Numbered from the stretch's first letter, positions 8,336 through 18,111 are shown. The stretch: DNA of 64,000 bases from Streptosporangium pseudovulgare (GCF_014648055.1 NZ_BMQJ01000008.1:62001-126000), one strand, 5' to 3'. The notes: generated by a model not told the origin, from the letters alone. Translations and numbers: made by a program.

Positions 8336-9850
8336 ATGTCCGCCGTCACCCCCCTGCTGCAGATGAAGGGCATCGTCAAGCGGTTCCCCGGCGTGCGCGC
8401 GCTCGACGGCGTCGACCTGGAGGTCCTGCCCGGCGAGGTGCACTGCCTGCTCGGCCAGAACGGCGCCGGGAAGTCCACCCTGATCAAGGTCCTGGCCGGC
8501 GCGCACCGGCCCGACGAGGGCGTCGTCACCCTCGGCGGCGAGGAGGTGCGCCCGGCGAGCCCGATCGACGCGATCCGGCTGGGCATCTCCACGATCTACC
8601 AGGAGCTCGACCTGGTCGACGGGCTGACCGTGGCGCAGAACGTCTTCCTCGGCCACGAGCCGTCCCGTCTGGGATTCGTCGGACGGTCCGAGGCGGGCCG
8701 CGCCACGCGCGGGCTGCTGACTCGGCTGGGACACGGCGAGATCCGCCCCGGCACCGAGGTCGGCCGGCTGTCCCCGGCGGCCAAGCAGGTGGTGAGCATG
8801 GCGCGGGCGCTGTCCCGCGACACCCGCCTGATCGTCATGGACGAGCCGTCGGCGGCGCTGGCCCACGACGAGGTGGCGAACCTGTTCCGGATCATCCGGG
8901 AGCTGACCGCCCAGGGGGTCGCGGTGATCTACATCTCCCACCGGCTGGAGGAGATCCGCGAGATCGGCGACCGGGTGACGGTGCTCAAGGACGGCCGCAC
9001 GGTGGCCGTCGGCCTGCCCGCCAAGACCACCCCGACCGGCGAGATCGTCTCGCTGATGACCGGCCGGTCCGTGGAGCACGTCTTCCCGCCCCGGCCGGAC
9101 CCCGGGAGCCACGAGGACCGTCCGGAGGTGCTGCGCGTCGAGGACCTCGCCGTCCCCGGCGTCCTCGCCGGCGTCTCCTTCTCGGTGCGGGCCGGGGAGA
9201 TCGTCGGCTTGGCGGGGCTGGTCGGCTCCGGCCGCTCGGAGATCATCGAGGCCGTCTACGGCGCGCGCCGCTTCACCGGGAACGTCCTGCTGGAGGGACG
9301 GCCGGTGGGCCGGGGCGGCACCGGGCGCACCGTACGGCTCGGCATGGGCCTCGCCCCCGAGGAGCGCAAGTCCCAGGCGCTGCTGCTGGACCAGAGCGTG
9401 ACCCGCAACATCTCGCTGGCCGGCCTGGGCCGCTACTCCCGGCTCGGCTGGCTCGACCGGCGCCGCGAGGCCGCCGACGCCCGCGCCCTCGTCGAGCGGC
9501 TGGACGTCCGGCCGGGCGACCCGGACCGGCCGGTCAAGACGCTGTCCGGCGGCAACCAGCAGAAGGTCGTGCTGGCCCGCTGGCTGCTCAACGAGCGCAG
9601 GCTGCTCCTGCTGGACGAGCCCACCCGGGGCGTGGACGTGGGCGCGCGGGCCGAGCTGTACGCCGTCATCCGGGAGCTGGCCGACTCGGGCATCGGGGTG
9701 CTGCTGGTCTCCAGCGAGGTGCCCGAGGTGCTGGGCCTGGCCGACCGGGTGCTGGTCATCCGCGAGGGAACGGTCATCCACCAGGGTGACGCCCGCGACC
9801 TGGACGAACATCGAGTGCTTGACATGATCATGGAAGGCGGTGCGCTGTGA
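8336..9850 (+). CDS. Sugar ABC importer ATPase (RbsA/MglA type, two nucleotide-binding domains)
   Basis: This 504-residue protein powers a ribose-type monosaccharide importer. The first ATPase domain has Walker A GQNGAGKST (residues 40-48), a degenerate signature LSPAAKQ and Walker B LIVMDEPSAAL. The second has a degenerate P-loop (GLVGSGRSE), an intact signature LSGGNQQK and Walker B LLLLDEPTRGVDVG. This asymmetry is normal for the family, as is the length of about 500. The ATG has GAGG nearby. The stop overlaps the permease start, so the two are translationally coupled. Five genes in a row (8336-14358) form one probable operon. Confidence 0.94.
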   Translation: MSAVTPLLQMKGIVKRFPGVRALDGVDLEVLPGEVHCLLGQNGAGKSTLIKVLAGAHRPDEGVVTLGGEEVRPASPIDAIRLGISTIYQELDLVDGLTVAQNVFLGHEPSRLGFVGRSEAGRATRGLLTRLGHGEIRPGTEVGRLSPAAKQVVSMARALSRDTRLIVMDEPSAALAHDEVANLFRIIRELTAQGVAVIYISHRLEEIREIGDRVTVLKDGRTVAVGLPAKTTPTGEIVSLMTGRSVEHVFPPRPDPGSHEDRPEVLRVEDLAVPGVLAGVSFSVRAGEIVGLAGLVGSGRSEIIEAVYGARRFTGNVLLEGRPVGRGGTGRTVRLGMGLAPEERKSQALLLDQSVTRNISLAGLGRYSRLGWLDRRREAADARALVERLDVRPGDPDRPVKTLSGGNQQKVVLARWLLNERRLLLLDEPTRGVDVGARAELYAVIRELADSGIGVLLVSSEVPEVLGLADRVLVIREGTVIHQGDARDLDEHRVLDMIMEGGAL

Positions 9851-10935
9851 CCGAATCGCAGGGCGGGGCCCCCGCGAGCCCCGCGAGCCCCGCGAGCCCC
9901 GCGAGTCCCGTGGACGTCGCCGGGCCACCGGCCGGACCGGACGCCCCCGGCGCCGCCGCCCCCAGGCCCGCGCCCCCACCGGCGGCCCGGCTGTCCCGGC
10001 TGGGGGAGGTGCCGCACCTGGGACTGGTCGCCGCCCTGGCGCTGCTCGCGGTGGTGGGCCTGGTCACCGTCCCCGACGCCTTCGCCAGCGCCTCCAACCT
10101 GGTCGGCATCCTGTCGCTGGCGGCGACGATCGGCGTGATCACGGTCGGCGCGACGTTCGTCATCATCGGCGGCGGGATCGACCTGTCGGTGGGGGCCGTC
10201 ATGGCGCTGGCGTCGGTGTGGGCGACCACGCTGGCCACCCAGTCGTACGGCCCGCTGGTCATGATCGTGTGCGCGGTGCTGGTCGGCGCCGGCGCCGGAC
10301 TGGTCAACGGCCTGCTGATCGCCTACGGGCGGCTGGTGCCGTTCATCGCGACGCTCGCCATGCTGGTGGCCGCCCGCGGCCTGGCCCAGCGGATGTCGGA
10401 CCGCAGGACCCAGCTCGTCCAGCAGGGCAACCAGGCCATCGTGGACCTGTCGACCACGCGGGTGTTCGGCGTCCCGGTGCTGGTCTACATCTTCGCGGTC
10501 GTGGTGGCGGCGGGTTGGATCCTGCTGAACCGCACCACGTTCGGCCGCCGCACCTACGCGGTCGGCGGCAACCCCGAGGCCGCCCGGCTGGCCGGCATCG
10601 ACGTGCGCCGCCACACGATGTGGCTGTACGCGCTGTCCGGGCTGTGCTGCGGCATCGCCGCCGTGCTGATCATGGCGCGGACCACCACCGGCTCCTCCAC
10701 CCACGGCGACCTGTACGAGCTGGACGCGATCGCCGCGGTGATCATCGGTGGCACGCTGCTGACCGGCGGCCGGGGCTCGATCGTCGGCTCGATCCTCGGC
10801 CTGCTGATCTTCACGGTGATCACCAACCTGTTCATCCTCAACGGTCTCAACACCAGCGACCAGCTCATCGCCAAGGGGCTGATCATCGTGGTGGCCGTGC
10901 TGCTGCAGCGGCGCAGCCTGCGCTCACCGACCTGA
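9847..10935 (+). CDS. Sugar ABC importer permease (RbsC type)
   Basis: The 362-residue membrane protein is the channel subunit. Residues 1-55 are an Ala/Pro/Ser-rich cytoplasmic extension with a repeated ASP triplet (ASPASPASPASP). About eight to ten hydrophobic helices follow. The permease motifs GGGIDLSVGAVMALASV (about 110-126), GAGAGLVNGLL and FGRRTYAVGGNPEAARLAG are clear. The GTG start overlaps the ATPase stop. Specificity within five- and six-carbon sugars or polyols cannot be read from the permease. Confidence 0.92.
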   Translation: MTESQGGAPASPASPASPASPVDVAGPPAGPDAPGAAAPRPAPPPAARLSRLGEVPHLGLVAALALLAVVGLVTVPDAFASASNLVGILSLAATIGVITVGATFVIIGGGIDLSVGAVMALASVWATTLATQSYGPLVMIVCAVLVGAGAGLVNGLLIAYGRLVPFIATLAMLVAARGLAQRMSDRRTQLVQQGNQAIVDLSTTRVFGVPVLVYIFAVVVAAGWILLNRTTFGRRTYAVGGNPEAARLAGIDVRRHTMWLYALSGLCCGIAAVLIMARTTTGSSTHGDLYELDAIAAVIIGGTLLTGGRGSIVGSILGLLIFTVITNLFILNGLNTSDQLIAKGLIIVVAVLLQRRSLRSPT

Positions 10936-11051
10936 CCGGCGCCGCCGGCCGTACGGCCCGCGACACCATCCGGCCCGCGGCGCCGTACGGCCCGCCGTGC
11001 CGTCCCCGTCCGCGACACCCCCCACCCCCCACGGGAGCAAGGAGAACAACC

Positions 11052-12110
11052 ATGTCCACACCAGTCGGTCGCCGGGGGATCCTCTTCGGCGGCGCGGCGA
11101 TCGGCGCCGGGGCGCTGGTCACGGCCTGCACCGGCAACACCCCGGCAGGCACGGCGGCCACCTCGCCCCCGGCCGCGCCCGCACCCGCCGGTGACAACGA
11201 CAAGCCCGGCGAGAAGGTCGTGATCGGCTTCTCCGCGCCGGCCGCCGACCACGGCTGGATCGCCGCGATCGCCAAGAACGCCGAGAGCACCGCCAAGCAG
11301 TACTCCGACGTGGAGTTCAAGCCGGTCGAGCCGACCAACGACATCAACGCGCAGATCTCGGCGGTGGAGTCGCTGATCGCGGCGAAGGTGAACGCGCTGG
11401 TGATCCTGCCCAACGACGGCCAGCAGCTCAATCAGGTCGCCCGGCAGGCCGCCGACGCCGGCATCCCGGTGATCAACCTGGACCGGGTGTTCCCCGACAA
11501 GCTGTCGTACCGGACCTGGATCGGCGGCGACAACTACGGCATGGGCGTCGCGGCCGGCCACCACATCGGTAAGACGCTCAAGGACAAGGGCGTGTCGAAC
11601 CCGGTGATCCTGGAGATCCAGGGCATCGCGACGCTGCCGCTGACCCAGGACCGCAGCAAGGGCTTCGAGGACGCGCTGAAGACGTACGGCTTCTCCGTGA
11701 CGGCCAAGCAGGACGCGCAGTTCACGGTGGAGTCCGGCACGAAGGTGGCGAGCAACCTGCTGCAGGCCCACAAGAAGATCGACGCGATCTGGAACCACGA
11801 CGACGACCAGGGGGTCGGGGTACTGGCCGCGATCAAGGAGGCCGGGCGGAACGAGTTCTTCATGGTGGGCGGCGCCGGATCGGCCAACGCGATGCGCGAG
11901 ATCCAGGCCGGCTCCGGCGTGCTGCAGGCGACGGTGACCTACAGCCCCACGATGGCGTCCTCGGCGATCAAGCTGGCCCGCCTGATCGCGCAGGGCAAGG
12001 GGATGAGCGACCTGGTGGAGAACGGGGTGCCGCAGTCGATCACGCTGGCGTCGGAGACCGTCACCAAGGACAACGTCGACAAGTATCTGCCGCTGGGGTT
12101 CGAGTCCTGA
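11052..12110 (+). CDS. Sugar ABC importer substrate-binding lipoprotein
   Basis: This 352-residue periplasmic-binding-protein-like lipoprotein (RbsB type, peripla_BP_4) catches the sugar outside the membrane. The N-terminus has a twin-arginine pair (GRRGILFGG) and a lipobox LVTAC with lipidated Cys26, then an Ala/Pro linker to about 45. The mature domain shows IGFSAPAADHGWIAAIAKNA, the family's start, followed by VNALVILPNDGQQLNQVARQA and IPVINLDRVF. AAGGAG precedes the ATG. The 116-bp gap from the permease contains GCCGTACGGC-type palindromes that may tune expression of the binding protein. The stop overlaps the next ATG (TGATG). Confidence 0.92.
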   Translation: MSTPVGRRGILFGGAAIGAGALVTACTGNTPAGTAATSPPAAPAPAGDNDKPGEKVVIGFSAPAADHGWIAAIAKNAESTAKQYSDVEFKPVEPTNDINAQISAVESLIAAKVNALVILPNDGQQLNQVARQAADAGIPVINLDRVFPDKLSYRTWIGGDNYGMGVAAGHHIGKTLKDKGVSNPVILEIQGIATLPLTQDRSKGFEDALKTYGFSVTAKQDAQFTVESGTKVASNLLQAHKKIDAIWNHDDDQGVGVLAAIKEAGRNEFFMVGGAGSANAMREIQAGSGVLQATVTYSPTMASSAIKLARLIAQGKGMSDLVENGVPQSITLASETVTKDNVDKYLPLGFES

Positions 12111-13354
12111 TGGCCGCCGACAACAGGCCGACGCTGGGGATCGGCATGGTCGGGTACGCGTTCATGGGACGGGCCCACTCCCAGGCGTGGCGCAGCGCGG
12201 GCGCGTTCTTCGACCTGCCGGTCAGGCCCGTGATGGCGGCGCTGGCCGGCCGGTCGAAGGAGTCCGTGGCCGCCGCCGCCCGCGACCTGGGCTGGGCGGC
12301 GGCCGAGACCGACTGGCGCGACCTCGTCGCCCGCGACGACGTGCAGGTGGTGGACATCTGCACCCCGGGCGACTCGCACGCCGAGATCGCGATCGCCGCC
12401 CTGGAGGCCGGCAAGCACGTCATCTGTGAGAAACCGCTGGCCAACACGGTGGCGGAGGCCGAGGCGATGACCGAGGCGGCGAAGCGCGCCGCGGCCCGCG
12501 GCGTGCACGCCATGGTCGCCTTCAACTACCGCAGGGTCCCGGCCGTCGCGTTGGCCCGCCGGTGGGTGGCCGAGGGCCGCCTGGGGGAGCTGCGCCACGT
12601 GCGGGCGCAGTACCTCCAGGACTGGATCGTCGACCCGGACTTCCCGCTGGTGTGGCGGCTCCAGCGGGACATGGCCGGGTCCGGCGCGCTGGGCGACATC
12701 GGCGCGCACATCATCGACACCGCCCAGTTCGTCACCGGCCGCCGCCTGACCGGCGTGTCGGCGCTGACCGAGACGTTCGTCAAGCACCGCCCGCTGGCCG
12801 AGGGCTCCGCCGGGCTGTCCGCGGGCGGCGCCGCGCGGGAGACCGGCGAGGTAACCGTGGACGACGCCGCGCTGTTCATCGGCCGCTTCGAGGGCGGGGC
12901 GCTGGGGTCGTTCGAGGCGACCCGGTTCGCCGCCGGCCGCAAGAACGCGCTGCGCCTGGAGATCAACGGCTCGGCCGGCAGCCTGGCCTTCGACTTCGAG
13001 GCCATGAACGAGCTGTGGTTCCACGACCACACCCTGCCCGCGTCCGAGGCGGGCTTCCGCCGGGTCATCGTGACCGAGGCCGACCACCCCTACGCGGGGG
13101 CGTGGTGGCCGCCCGGCCACGGCCTCGGCTACGAGCACACCTTCACCCACGAGGTGAAGGACTTCGTCGAGGCGGTCGCCGCCGGCCGGGCGCCGTCGCC
13201 GTCGTTCGCCGACGGCCTGCGGGTGCAGCGGGTGCTGGCCGCGGTCGAGGCGAGCGCGGCGGACGACAGCCGGTTCACCGCGGTGGAGGACGTCCCGCGC
13301 GCGGGCGCCGCCGTACCGGACGCCGTCCCCCAGACCCCCGAGGAGGAATCATGA
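12110..13354 (+). CDS. Gfo/Idh/MocA family sugar oxidoreductase
   Basis: The 414-residue NAD(P)-dependent dehydrogenase has the Rossmann motif [15 protein letters not shown] (about residues 9-23), the catalytic-lysine motif ICEKPLA (about 104-110) and the C-terminal domain marks [13 protein letters not shown] and FNYRR. The family oxidises hydroxyl groups of sugars, inositols or glycosides. It shares an operon with an importer and a TIM-barrel isomerase, an arrangement also seen in inositol, levoglucosan and 3-keto-glycoside pathways. That suggests oxidation of an intact, unphosphorylated sugar. No sugar kinase is in the operon. Both ends overlap neighbouring genes. Confidence 0.88.
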   Translation: MAADNRPTLGIGMVGYAFMGRAHSQAWRSAGAFFDLPVRPVMAALAGRSKESVAAAARDLGWAAAETDWRDLVARDDVQVVDICTPGDSHAEIAIAALEAGKHVICEKPLANTVAEAEAMTEAAKRAAARGVHAMVAFNYRRVPAVALARRWVAEGRLGELRHVRAQYLQDWIVDPDFPLVWRLQRDMAGSGALGDIGAHIIDTAQFVTGRRLTGVSALTETFVKHRPLAEGSAGLSAGGAARETGEVTVDDAALFIGRFEGGALGSFEATRFAAGRKNALRLEINGSAGSLAFDFEAMNELWFHDHTLPASEAGFRRVIVTEADHPYAGAWWPPGHGLGYEHTFTHEVKDFVEAVAAGRAPSPSFADGLRVQRVLAAVEASAADDSRFTAVEDVPRAGAAVPDAVPQTPEEES

Positions 13355-14358
13355 CCCGACCCGTCACGCTGTTCACCGGGCAGTGGGCCGACCTGCCCTT
13401 CGAGGAGGTGTGCCGGCTGGCCGCCCAGTGGGGCTACGACGGTCTGGAGATCGCCTGCTGGGGCGACCACTTCGAGGTGGACAAGGCCCTGGCCGACGAC
13501 TCCTACGTCGAGCGTAAGAAGGAGACGCTGGCCAAGCACGACCTGAAGGTGTGGACGATCTCCAACCACCTGGTCGGCCAGGCCGTCTGCGACAGTCCCA
13601 TCGACGAGCGGCACCGGGGTATCCTGCCCGCGCGGATCTGGGGCGACGGCGAGCCCGAGGGCGTGCGGCGGCGCGCCGCCGAGGAGATGAAGGACACCGC
13701 CCGCGCCGCCGCGAAGCTGGGCGTGGACACGGTGGTCGGGTTCACCGGCTCGTCCATCTGGCACACCGTGGCGATGTTCCCGCCGGTGCCGCCGTCGATG
13801 ATCGAGGACGGCTACGCCGACTTCGCCGCCCGGTGGAACCCGATCCTGGACGTCTTCGACGAGGCGGGGGTGCGCTTCGCCCACGAGGTGCACCCCAGCG
13901 AGATCGCCTACGACTACCACACCACCGTGCGGACGCTGGAGGCGATCGGCCGCCGCCCGGCCTTCGGGCTGAACTGGGACCCCTCCCACATGGTCTGGCA
14001 GGAGATCGACCCGGTCGGGTTCATCCTGGACTTCGCCGACCGGATCTACCACGTCGACTGCAAGGACGCCAAGGTTCGCACCGGGGACGGCCGGCGCGGC
14101 CGGCTGGCCTCGCACCTGGCCTGGGCCGACCTGCGCCGCGGCTGGGACTTCGTCTCCACCGGCCGCGGCGACGTGCCCTGGGAGGACTGCTTCCGCGCGC
14201 TGAACGCGATCGGCTACGACGGGCCGGTCTCCATCGAGTGGGAGGACGCGGGCATGGACCGGCTGGACGGCGCGCCCGACGCGCTGGCCTTCATCCGGGC
14301 CCTCAACGCGATCACCCCGCCGGCCGCGGCCTTCGACGCCGCCTTCTCCACCGAATAG
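13351..14358 (+). CDS. Sugar isomerase/epimerase, xylose isomerase-like TIM barrel
   Basis: The 335-residue protein belongs to the AP-endonuclease-2/xylose isomerase-like TIM-barrel family (IolE, YcjR, 3-keto-sugar lyase or epimerase relatives). Metal-site patterns are visible: Glu in [13 protein letters not shown] (about 177), Asp and His in NWDPSHMVW (about 210), His-x-Asp in IYHVDCKD (about 232) and Glu in VSIEWEDAG (about 297). The start is an ATG overlapping the previous stop (ATGA) with GGAGGAATC before it. It probably acts on the keto-sugar made by the preceding dehydrogenase. A long hairpin follows the gene. Confidence 0.85.
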   Translation: MTRPVTLFTGQWADLPFEEVCRLAAQWGYDGLEIACWGDHFEVDKALADDSYVERKKETLAKHDLKVWTISNHLVGQAVCDSPIDERHRGILPARIWGDGEPEGVRRRAAEEMKDTARAAAKLGVDTVVGFTGSSIWHTVAMFPPVPPSMIEDGYADFAARWNPILDVFDEAGVRFAHEVHPSEIAYDYHTTVRTLEAIGRRPAFGLNWDPSHMVWQEIDPVGFILDFADRIYHVDCKDAKVRTGDGRRGRLASHLAWADLRRGWDFVSTGRGDVPWEDCFRALNAIGYDGPVSIEWEDAGMDRLDGAPDALAFIRALNAITPPAAAFDAAFSTE

Positions 14359-14367
14359 GGGCTCCCG

Positions 14368-14421
14368 CCGGTACGGCCCGCGCCGCTCGTCCGCACGGGC
14401 GAGGGCCGCGGGCCGTACCGG
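14368..14421. terminator. Long perfect hairpin between convergent genes
   Basis: Fifteen-base arms CCGGTACGGCCCGCG (14368-14382) and CGCGGGCCGTACCGG (14407-14421) are perfectly complementary. The loop contains a further CTCG/CGAG stem. It sits after the sugar operon and ahead of the end of the convergent regulator gene, so it can act in both directions. There is no U-tract, as is common in actinomycetes. Confidence 0.75.
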
Positions 14422-14541
14422 CACCGCGGCACCCCGCTCCCACGTGCCGCCACTCGATCAGGCGGCCGTCGCCGATGCGGCGTGGACCCGTTCGGCGATC
14501 CGGCGTGCGACCTCGGCCGGTCCGGGACCGGGACCGGACGA

Positions 14542-15429
14542 CTAGCCCTGTCCCCGGGAGGGTGAGAGGGGCGCCGTCCCGCCGGAACCGCCGGACGGAC
14601 CGGAGGCGGCGAGGTCGAGAAGCGTCATCGCGTCGTGGTCCGGGCTGCCGGGCGGCGCCATGTAGACGATGAGGCGCTGGCCCTGCGCGCGGTTCAGGGA
14701 CAGCCCCTCGTGCGAGAGCGTCATCGTGCCGACCTCCGGGTGCCGGAGCGTCTTGGTGCCGTCGCCGATCGTGCACACCTCGTACCGCTCCCAGAGCCGG
14801 TTGAAGTCGGGGCTCTTGACGATCAGCTCACCCACGAGTGAGGCGAGATCCGGGGCGTCCGGATCGGTGCCGGCGAGCGCCCGCAGCTGGGCGACGCATC
14901 CCTTGGCCTTCCGCTCCCAGTCCGTCCACAGGTCCCGGGCGGCCGGGTGCAGGAAGGTGTACCGGATGGTGTTCCGCTGCCGCTCCGGCCAGTCGGTGAT
15001 GCCGTGGAGCAGCCGGAGGCCCCCGGGAGTGGCCGCCAGCAGATCGTTGGTGCGGCTCACGACGTACGCCGGGTTGGGCCGGAGCGTCTCCAGAAGCCGC
15101 ATGACGGTCGGGCGGACCCGCCGCGACGGCAGGGGGCGGGGCTCGGGCGCGCGCCGCGCCGCCCGCGCCGCCAGCTCACGCAGGAAGCCGCGCTCCTCCT
15201 CGTTGAGGCGGAGCGCGTCGGCCAGCGCCTCGACCACGGAGGGGCTCGGGCGGGTCTCCTTGCCGCGTTCCAGGCGTACGTAGTAGTCGATGCTCACACC
15301 GGCCAGCGCCGCCAGCTCCTCCCGGCGCAGACCCGGCGTACGGCGTGTGCCGGTTCCGGGGGGCAGCCCGACGTCTTCCGGGCGTATGCCGCCACGGCGA
15401 GCCAGCAGGAACTTCCCGAACTCGGTCAT
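14542..15429 (-). CDS. XRE-family regulator with MmyB-like ligand domain
   Basis: The 295-residue regulator has an N-terminal helix-turn-helix (about residues 8-80; RRTPGLRREELAALAGVS and YYVRLERGKE are the family signature). A MmyB-like C-terminal domain (about 105-270; NPAYVVSRTNDLLAATPG, YTFLHPAARDLW) is thought to bind fatty-acid-like ligands. Length fits the family (about 280-300). The ATG start has no strong ribosome site. It is divergent from an MFS exporter with 124 bp between them, an arrangement in which such regulators usually control the exporter. The last 25 residues are Gly/Ser/Pro-rich. Confidence 0.9.
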   Translation of the reverse strand: MTEFGKFLLARRGGIRPEDVGLPPGTGTRRTPGLRREELAALAGVSIDYYVRLERGKETRPSPSVVEALADALRLNEEERGFLRELAARAARRAPEPRPLPSRRVRPTVMRLLETLRPNPAYVVSRTNDLLAATPGGLRLLHGITDWPERQRNTIRYTFLHPAARDLWTDWERKAKGCVAQLRALAGTDPDAPDLASLVGELIVKSPDFNRLWERYEVCTIGDGTKTLRHPEVGTMTLSHEGLSLNRAQGQRLIVYMAPPGSPDHDAMTLLDLAASGPSGGSGGTAPLSPSRGQG

Positions 15430-15553
15430 ATCGCCATTTTGTCAGCGGGTGGGCACGTTCCCGGCCCGGAGCCAGGCCCTGTCACACCCCCTGTGGCGCA
15501 CCCCGGAAGACCGCGGTCTGCCTCGCCCCCGCGAGTCGCACCAGCCTGGACGG

Positions 15554-16939
15554 ATGACTCCTCTCGCACCGGTCCGCGCGTCACAGGGCGCCCGGCGACG
15601 CACGGCCGGGCCGAAGCTGATCCTGGCGACCACGCTCATGGGCGCCTTTCTGCTCAACCTCGACGCCATGGCGATGAGCGTGGCGCTGCCCGGGATCGGG
15701 CGGGCCCTCGGCGGCGGCACGGCGGGACTGCAGTGGATCGTGGACGCCTACACGCTGATGTTCGCCGCGCTCCTGCTCTCCGCGGGCACGCTCTCCGACC
15801 GCGTCGGGGCGAGCCGCGCGTTCGGCGCCGGCGTCGCGGTCTTCACGGTCGCCTCGGCGGCCTGCGGACTGGCACCGGGGCTGGGCGAGCTGATCGCCGC
15901 CCGCCTGCTTCAGGGGAGCGCCGCGGCGATCATGCTTCCCTCCTCGCTGGCCCTCGTCCGTCAGGCGTTCCCGGACGCGGCCGAACGGGTGCGGGCCATC
16001 GCGCTGTGGGCCGTCGGCGGAGCCGTCGCGGTCGCCGCCGGCCCGGTGGCCGGCGGGGTGCTGTCCAGCACCCTGGGCTGGCGGGCGATCTTCGTCGTCA
16101 ACCTGCCCATCGGCGTCGTCACCCTCGTGGTGCTGGCCCGCGCGGAGCGCTCGCCGCGCGGTGTCGCGCCGCTCGATCCGTACGGCCAGCTCACGGCGGT
16201 CATCGCGCTCGCGGCGCTCACCTTCGGGGTGATCGACGGAGGGGAGAACGGTTTCGGCGAGCCCGTGGTGCTGGGCTGCCTGGGGCTCGCCGCGGTGGCG
16301 GCGGCCGCGTTCGTCGTGATCGAGGCGCGCACCGCCGCGCCGATGATCCCGCTCGGTCTCTTCCGTTCGCGCACGGTGACGGTCTCGGTCGTGATCGGCT
16401 TCGTCGTCAACGCCGCGTTCTACGGGCTGGTGTTCGTGCTGAGCCTGTTCTTCCAGGACATCCTGAACCTGTCCGCCATGAGCGCGGGGCTGATGTTCCT
16501 GCCGATGATGGCCGTGATCGCCGGAGCCAACCTGGCCTCGGCCAGGGCCGCGGCACGCTTCGGGCCGCGGATGCCGATCGCCCTGGGGCAGGCGGTCTTC
16601 GCGCTGGCGATGTCCGGCCTGCTCTGGACGGACGAGGGGACCGGCGGGGCGGTGATCGCGGCGATGCTCGTCCCGGCCGGCCTCGGCATGGGTCTCGTCG
16701 TGCCCTCCCTGACCGCCGTCCTGCTGAACGACATCGCCGCGGACCGGGCCGGAACGGCCGCCGGGATCCTGAACTCCTTCCGGCAGACGGGCGGCGCGCT
16801 CGCCGTGGCCGCCTTCGGAACCTTGGCCGCGGACCGGGGTGAGTTCATCGTGGATCTGCGGGTCGCCCTGTGCGTCGCGGCCGTGATGCTGGTGGTCACC
16901 ACGGCCGCGGCCCTCATGCTGCCGCGCGACCGTGGCTGA
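15554..16939 (+). CDS. MFS drug exporter, DHA2 family (14-TM type)
   Basis: This 461-residue major facilitator protein is an H+-coupled exporter of drugs or metabolites. Family marks are MGAFLLNLDAMAMSVALPGI (first helix, about 23-42), LQWIVDAYTLMFAALLL (helix 2), the loop motif LSDRVGASR, and the antiporter motif C region AVAAGPVAGGVLSSTLGWR. About 13-14 hydrophobic segments are visible. The C-terminus is short for the family. The ATG was chosen because the conserved first helix starts soon after; the ribosome site is weak. The divergent XRE/MmyB-like gene is its likely regulator. Confidence 0.9.
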   Translation: MTPLAPVRASQGARRRTAGPKLILATTLMGAFLLNLDAMAMSVALPGIGRALGGGTAGLQWIVDAYTLMFAALLLSAGTLSDRVGASRAFGAGVAVFTVASAACGLAPGLGELIAARLLQGSAAAIMLPSSLALVRQAFPDAAERVRAIALWAVGGAVAVAAGPVAGGVLSSTLGWRAIFVVNLPIGVVTLVVLARAERSPRGVAPLDPYGQLTAVIALAALTFGVIDGGENGFGEPVVLGCLGLAAVAAAAFVVIEARTAAPMIPLGLFRSRTVTVSVVIGFVVNAAFYGLVFVLSLFFQDILNLSAMSAGLMFLPMMAVIAGANLASARAAARFGPRMPIALGQAVFALAMSGLLWTDEGTGGAVIAAMLVPAGLGMGLVVPSLTAVLLNDIAADRAGTAAGILNSFRQTGGALAVAAFGTLAADRGEFIVDLRVALCVAAVMLVVTTAAALMLPRDRG

Positions 16940-17014
16940 CGGGCCGACGACGAGCGGGTCCGGTGAGGGGCCCTCTCGCCGGCGGCGTTCCCGTGAGGCG
17001 GTCAGCCCAGGGCG

Positions 17015-18100
17015 TCAGTCCAGGACGACCACTTGGCGCAGGACCTCGCCGCCGCGCAGGGCGGCCACGGCGTCGTTGAGGTCGGCGAGCCTGATCCGGG
17101 CGCTGATCATGCTCTCCAGGTCGAGCTTGCCGGCCTTGTACAGCTTGGCGAAGAAGGGGAAGTCGTGCCGGACGTCGGATCCGCCGTACATCGAGCTGAG
17201 GATGTTCTTGCCCTCGAACAGGAGGTTGAAGGCGCTCAGCGGGACCATGTCGTCGACGGCGCCCGCGCCCACCACGATCATGTCGCCGCCGCGCCGGGTC
17301 GCCTGCCAGGCGGTCATGATGGCGGCGGACTTGCCGACCGCCTCGAAGCCGTGGTCGAACCCGTGGCCGCCGGTCAGCGTGGCGACGGCGTCCTGGAGCT
17401 GGTCGGGGGTGACGGCGTGCGTGGCGCCGACCTTCTTCGCCAGCTCGTGCTTGGACTCGAGCGGGTCGATCGCCAGGATGGTGGTCGCGCCGGAGATCCG
17501 CGCCCCCTGGATGATCGACAGGCCGATGCCGCCGGCGCCGACCACCGCGACCGTCGAGCCGGGCCGTACCTTGGCGGTGTTGAGCGCCGCGCCGACGCCG
17601 GTCGTGACGCCGCAGCCGATCAGCGCCGCGATCTCGTAGGGGATCTCCGGATCGACCTTGACCGCCCCCTGCCAGGGCACGACGATCTCCTCGCACCAGG
17701 TGCCGCACCCGGCCATCCCGAACGCCGGGGTGTCGCCGCCGTAGCGGAACCGGGCGTTGACGAAGCTCTCCATCATGTAGGTCATGCACAGGTACGGCTG
17801 GCCGACCAGGCAGTTGGCGCAGTGGCCGCAGGCCGGGGTCCAGTTGACGATGACGCGGTCACCCGGCTGGACCGAGGTCACGTGGTCGCCGATCTCCACC
17901 ACCTCTCCGGCGCCCTCGTGCCCCGGGATGATCGGGAGCGGCATGGGCAGCACGCCGCTGATCACCGAGAGGTCGGAGTGGCACACGCCGGTCGCCCTGA
18001 TCTTGATGCGGACGTCCGTCGGGCCCACCGGGGTGAGGGTGAAGTCGTCGCGGATGTCCAGCTTGTCGTCGCCGACGGCGTGCAGAAGCGCACCACGCAT
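17015..18100 (-). CDS. Zinc-dependent alcohol dehydrogenase (NDMA-dependent/class III-like)
   Basis: The 361-residue medium-chain dehydrogenase oxidises alcohols to aldehydes. Catalytic-zinc ligands are in TGVCHSDL (Cys about 38) and PGHEGAGEVVEIG (His/Glu about 60). The four structural-zinc cysteines are in CGHCANCLVGQPYLC. The cofactor fold has GAGGIGLSIIQGA. It resembles actinobacterial NDMA-dependent or mycofactocin-type alcohol dehydrogenases, which keep the cofactor bound; mycofactocin use is an inference. Eleven bases separate it from the ferredoxin gene, with AGGAGG-like sequence before its ATG. It is the third gene of a PPOX-ferredoxin-ADH operon. Confidence 0.88.
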   Translation of the reverse strand: MRGALLHAVGDDKLDIRDDFTLTPVGPTDVRIKIRATGVCHSDLSVISGVLPMPLPIIPGHEGAGEVVEIGDHVTSVQPGDRVIVNWTPACGHCANCLVGQPYLCMTYMMESFVNARFRYGGDTPAFGMAGCGTWCEEIVVPWQGAVKVDPEIPYEIAALIGCGVTTGVGAALNTAKVRPGSTVAVVGAGGIGLSIIQGARISGATTILAIDPLESKHELAKKVGATHAVTPDQLQDAVATLTGGHGFDHGFEAVGKSAAIMTAWQATRRGGDMIVVGAGAVDDMVPLSAFNLLFEGKNILSSMYGGSDVRHDFPFFAKLYKAGKLDLESMISARIRLADLNDAVAALRGGEVLRQVVVLD

Positions 18101-18111
18101 GGGGGATCCTC

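Noticed and set aside
9840-12110. 756-codon plus-strand frame across the permease and binding protein
   Set aside because: The first part is a shifted frame of the permease; only the end is real, starting at the ATG at 11052.
14430-14541. Possible gene fragment between the hairpin and the XRE regulator
   Set aside because: One minus-strand frame reads like a protein C-terminus (PAEVARRIAERVHAASATAA) but opens behind a stop codon and is only 27 codons long. Another frame looks vaguely like a SnoaL end. Neither can be supported.
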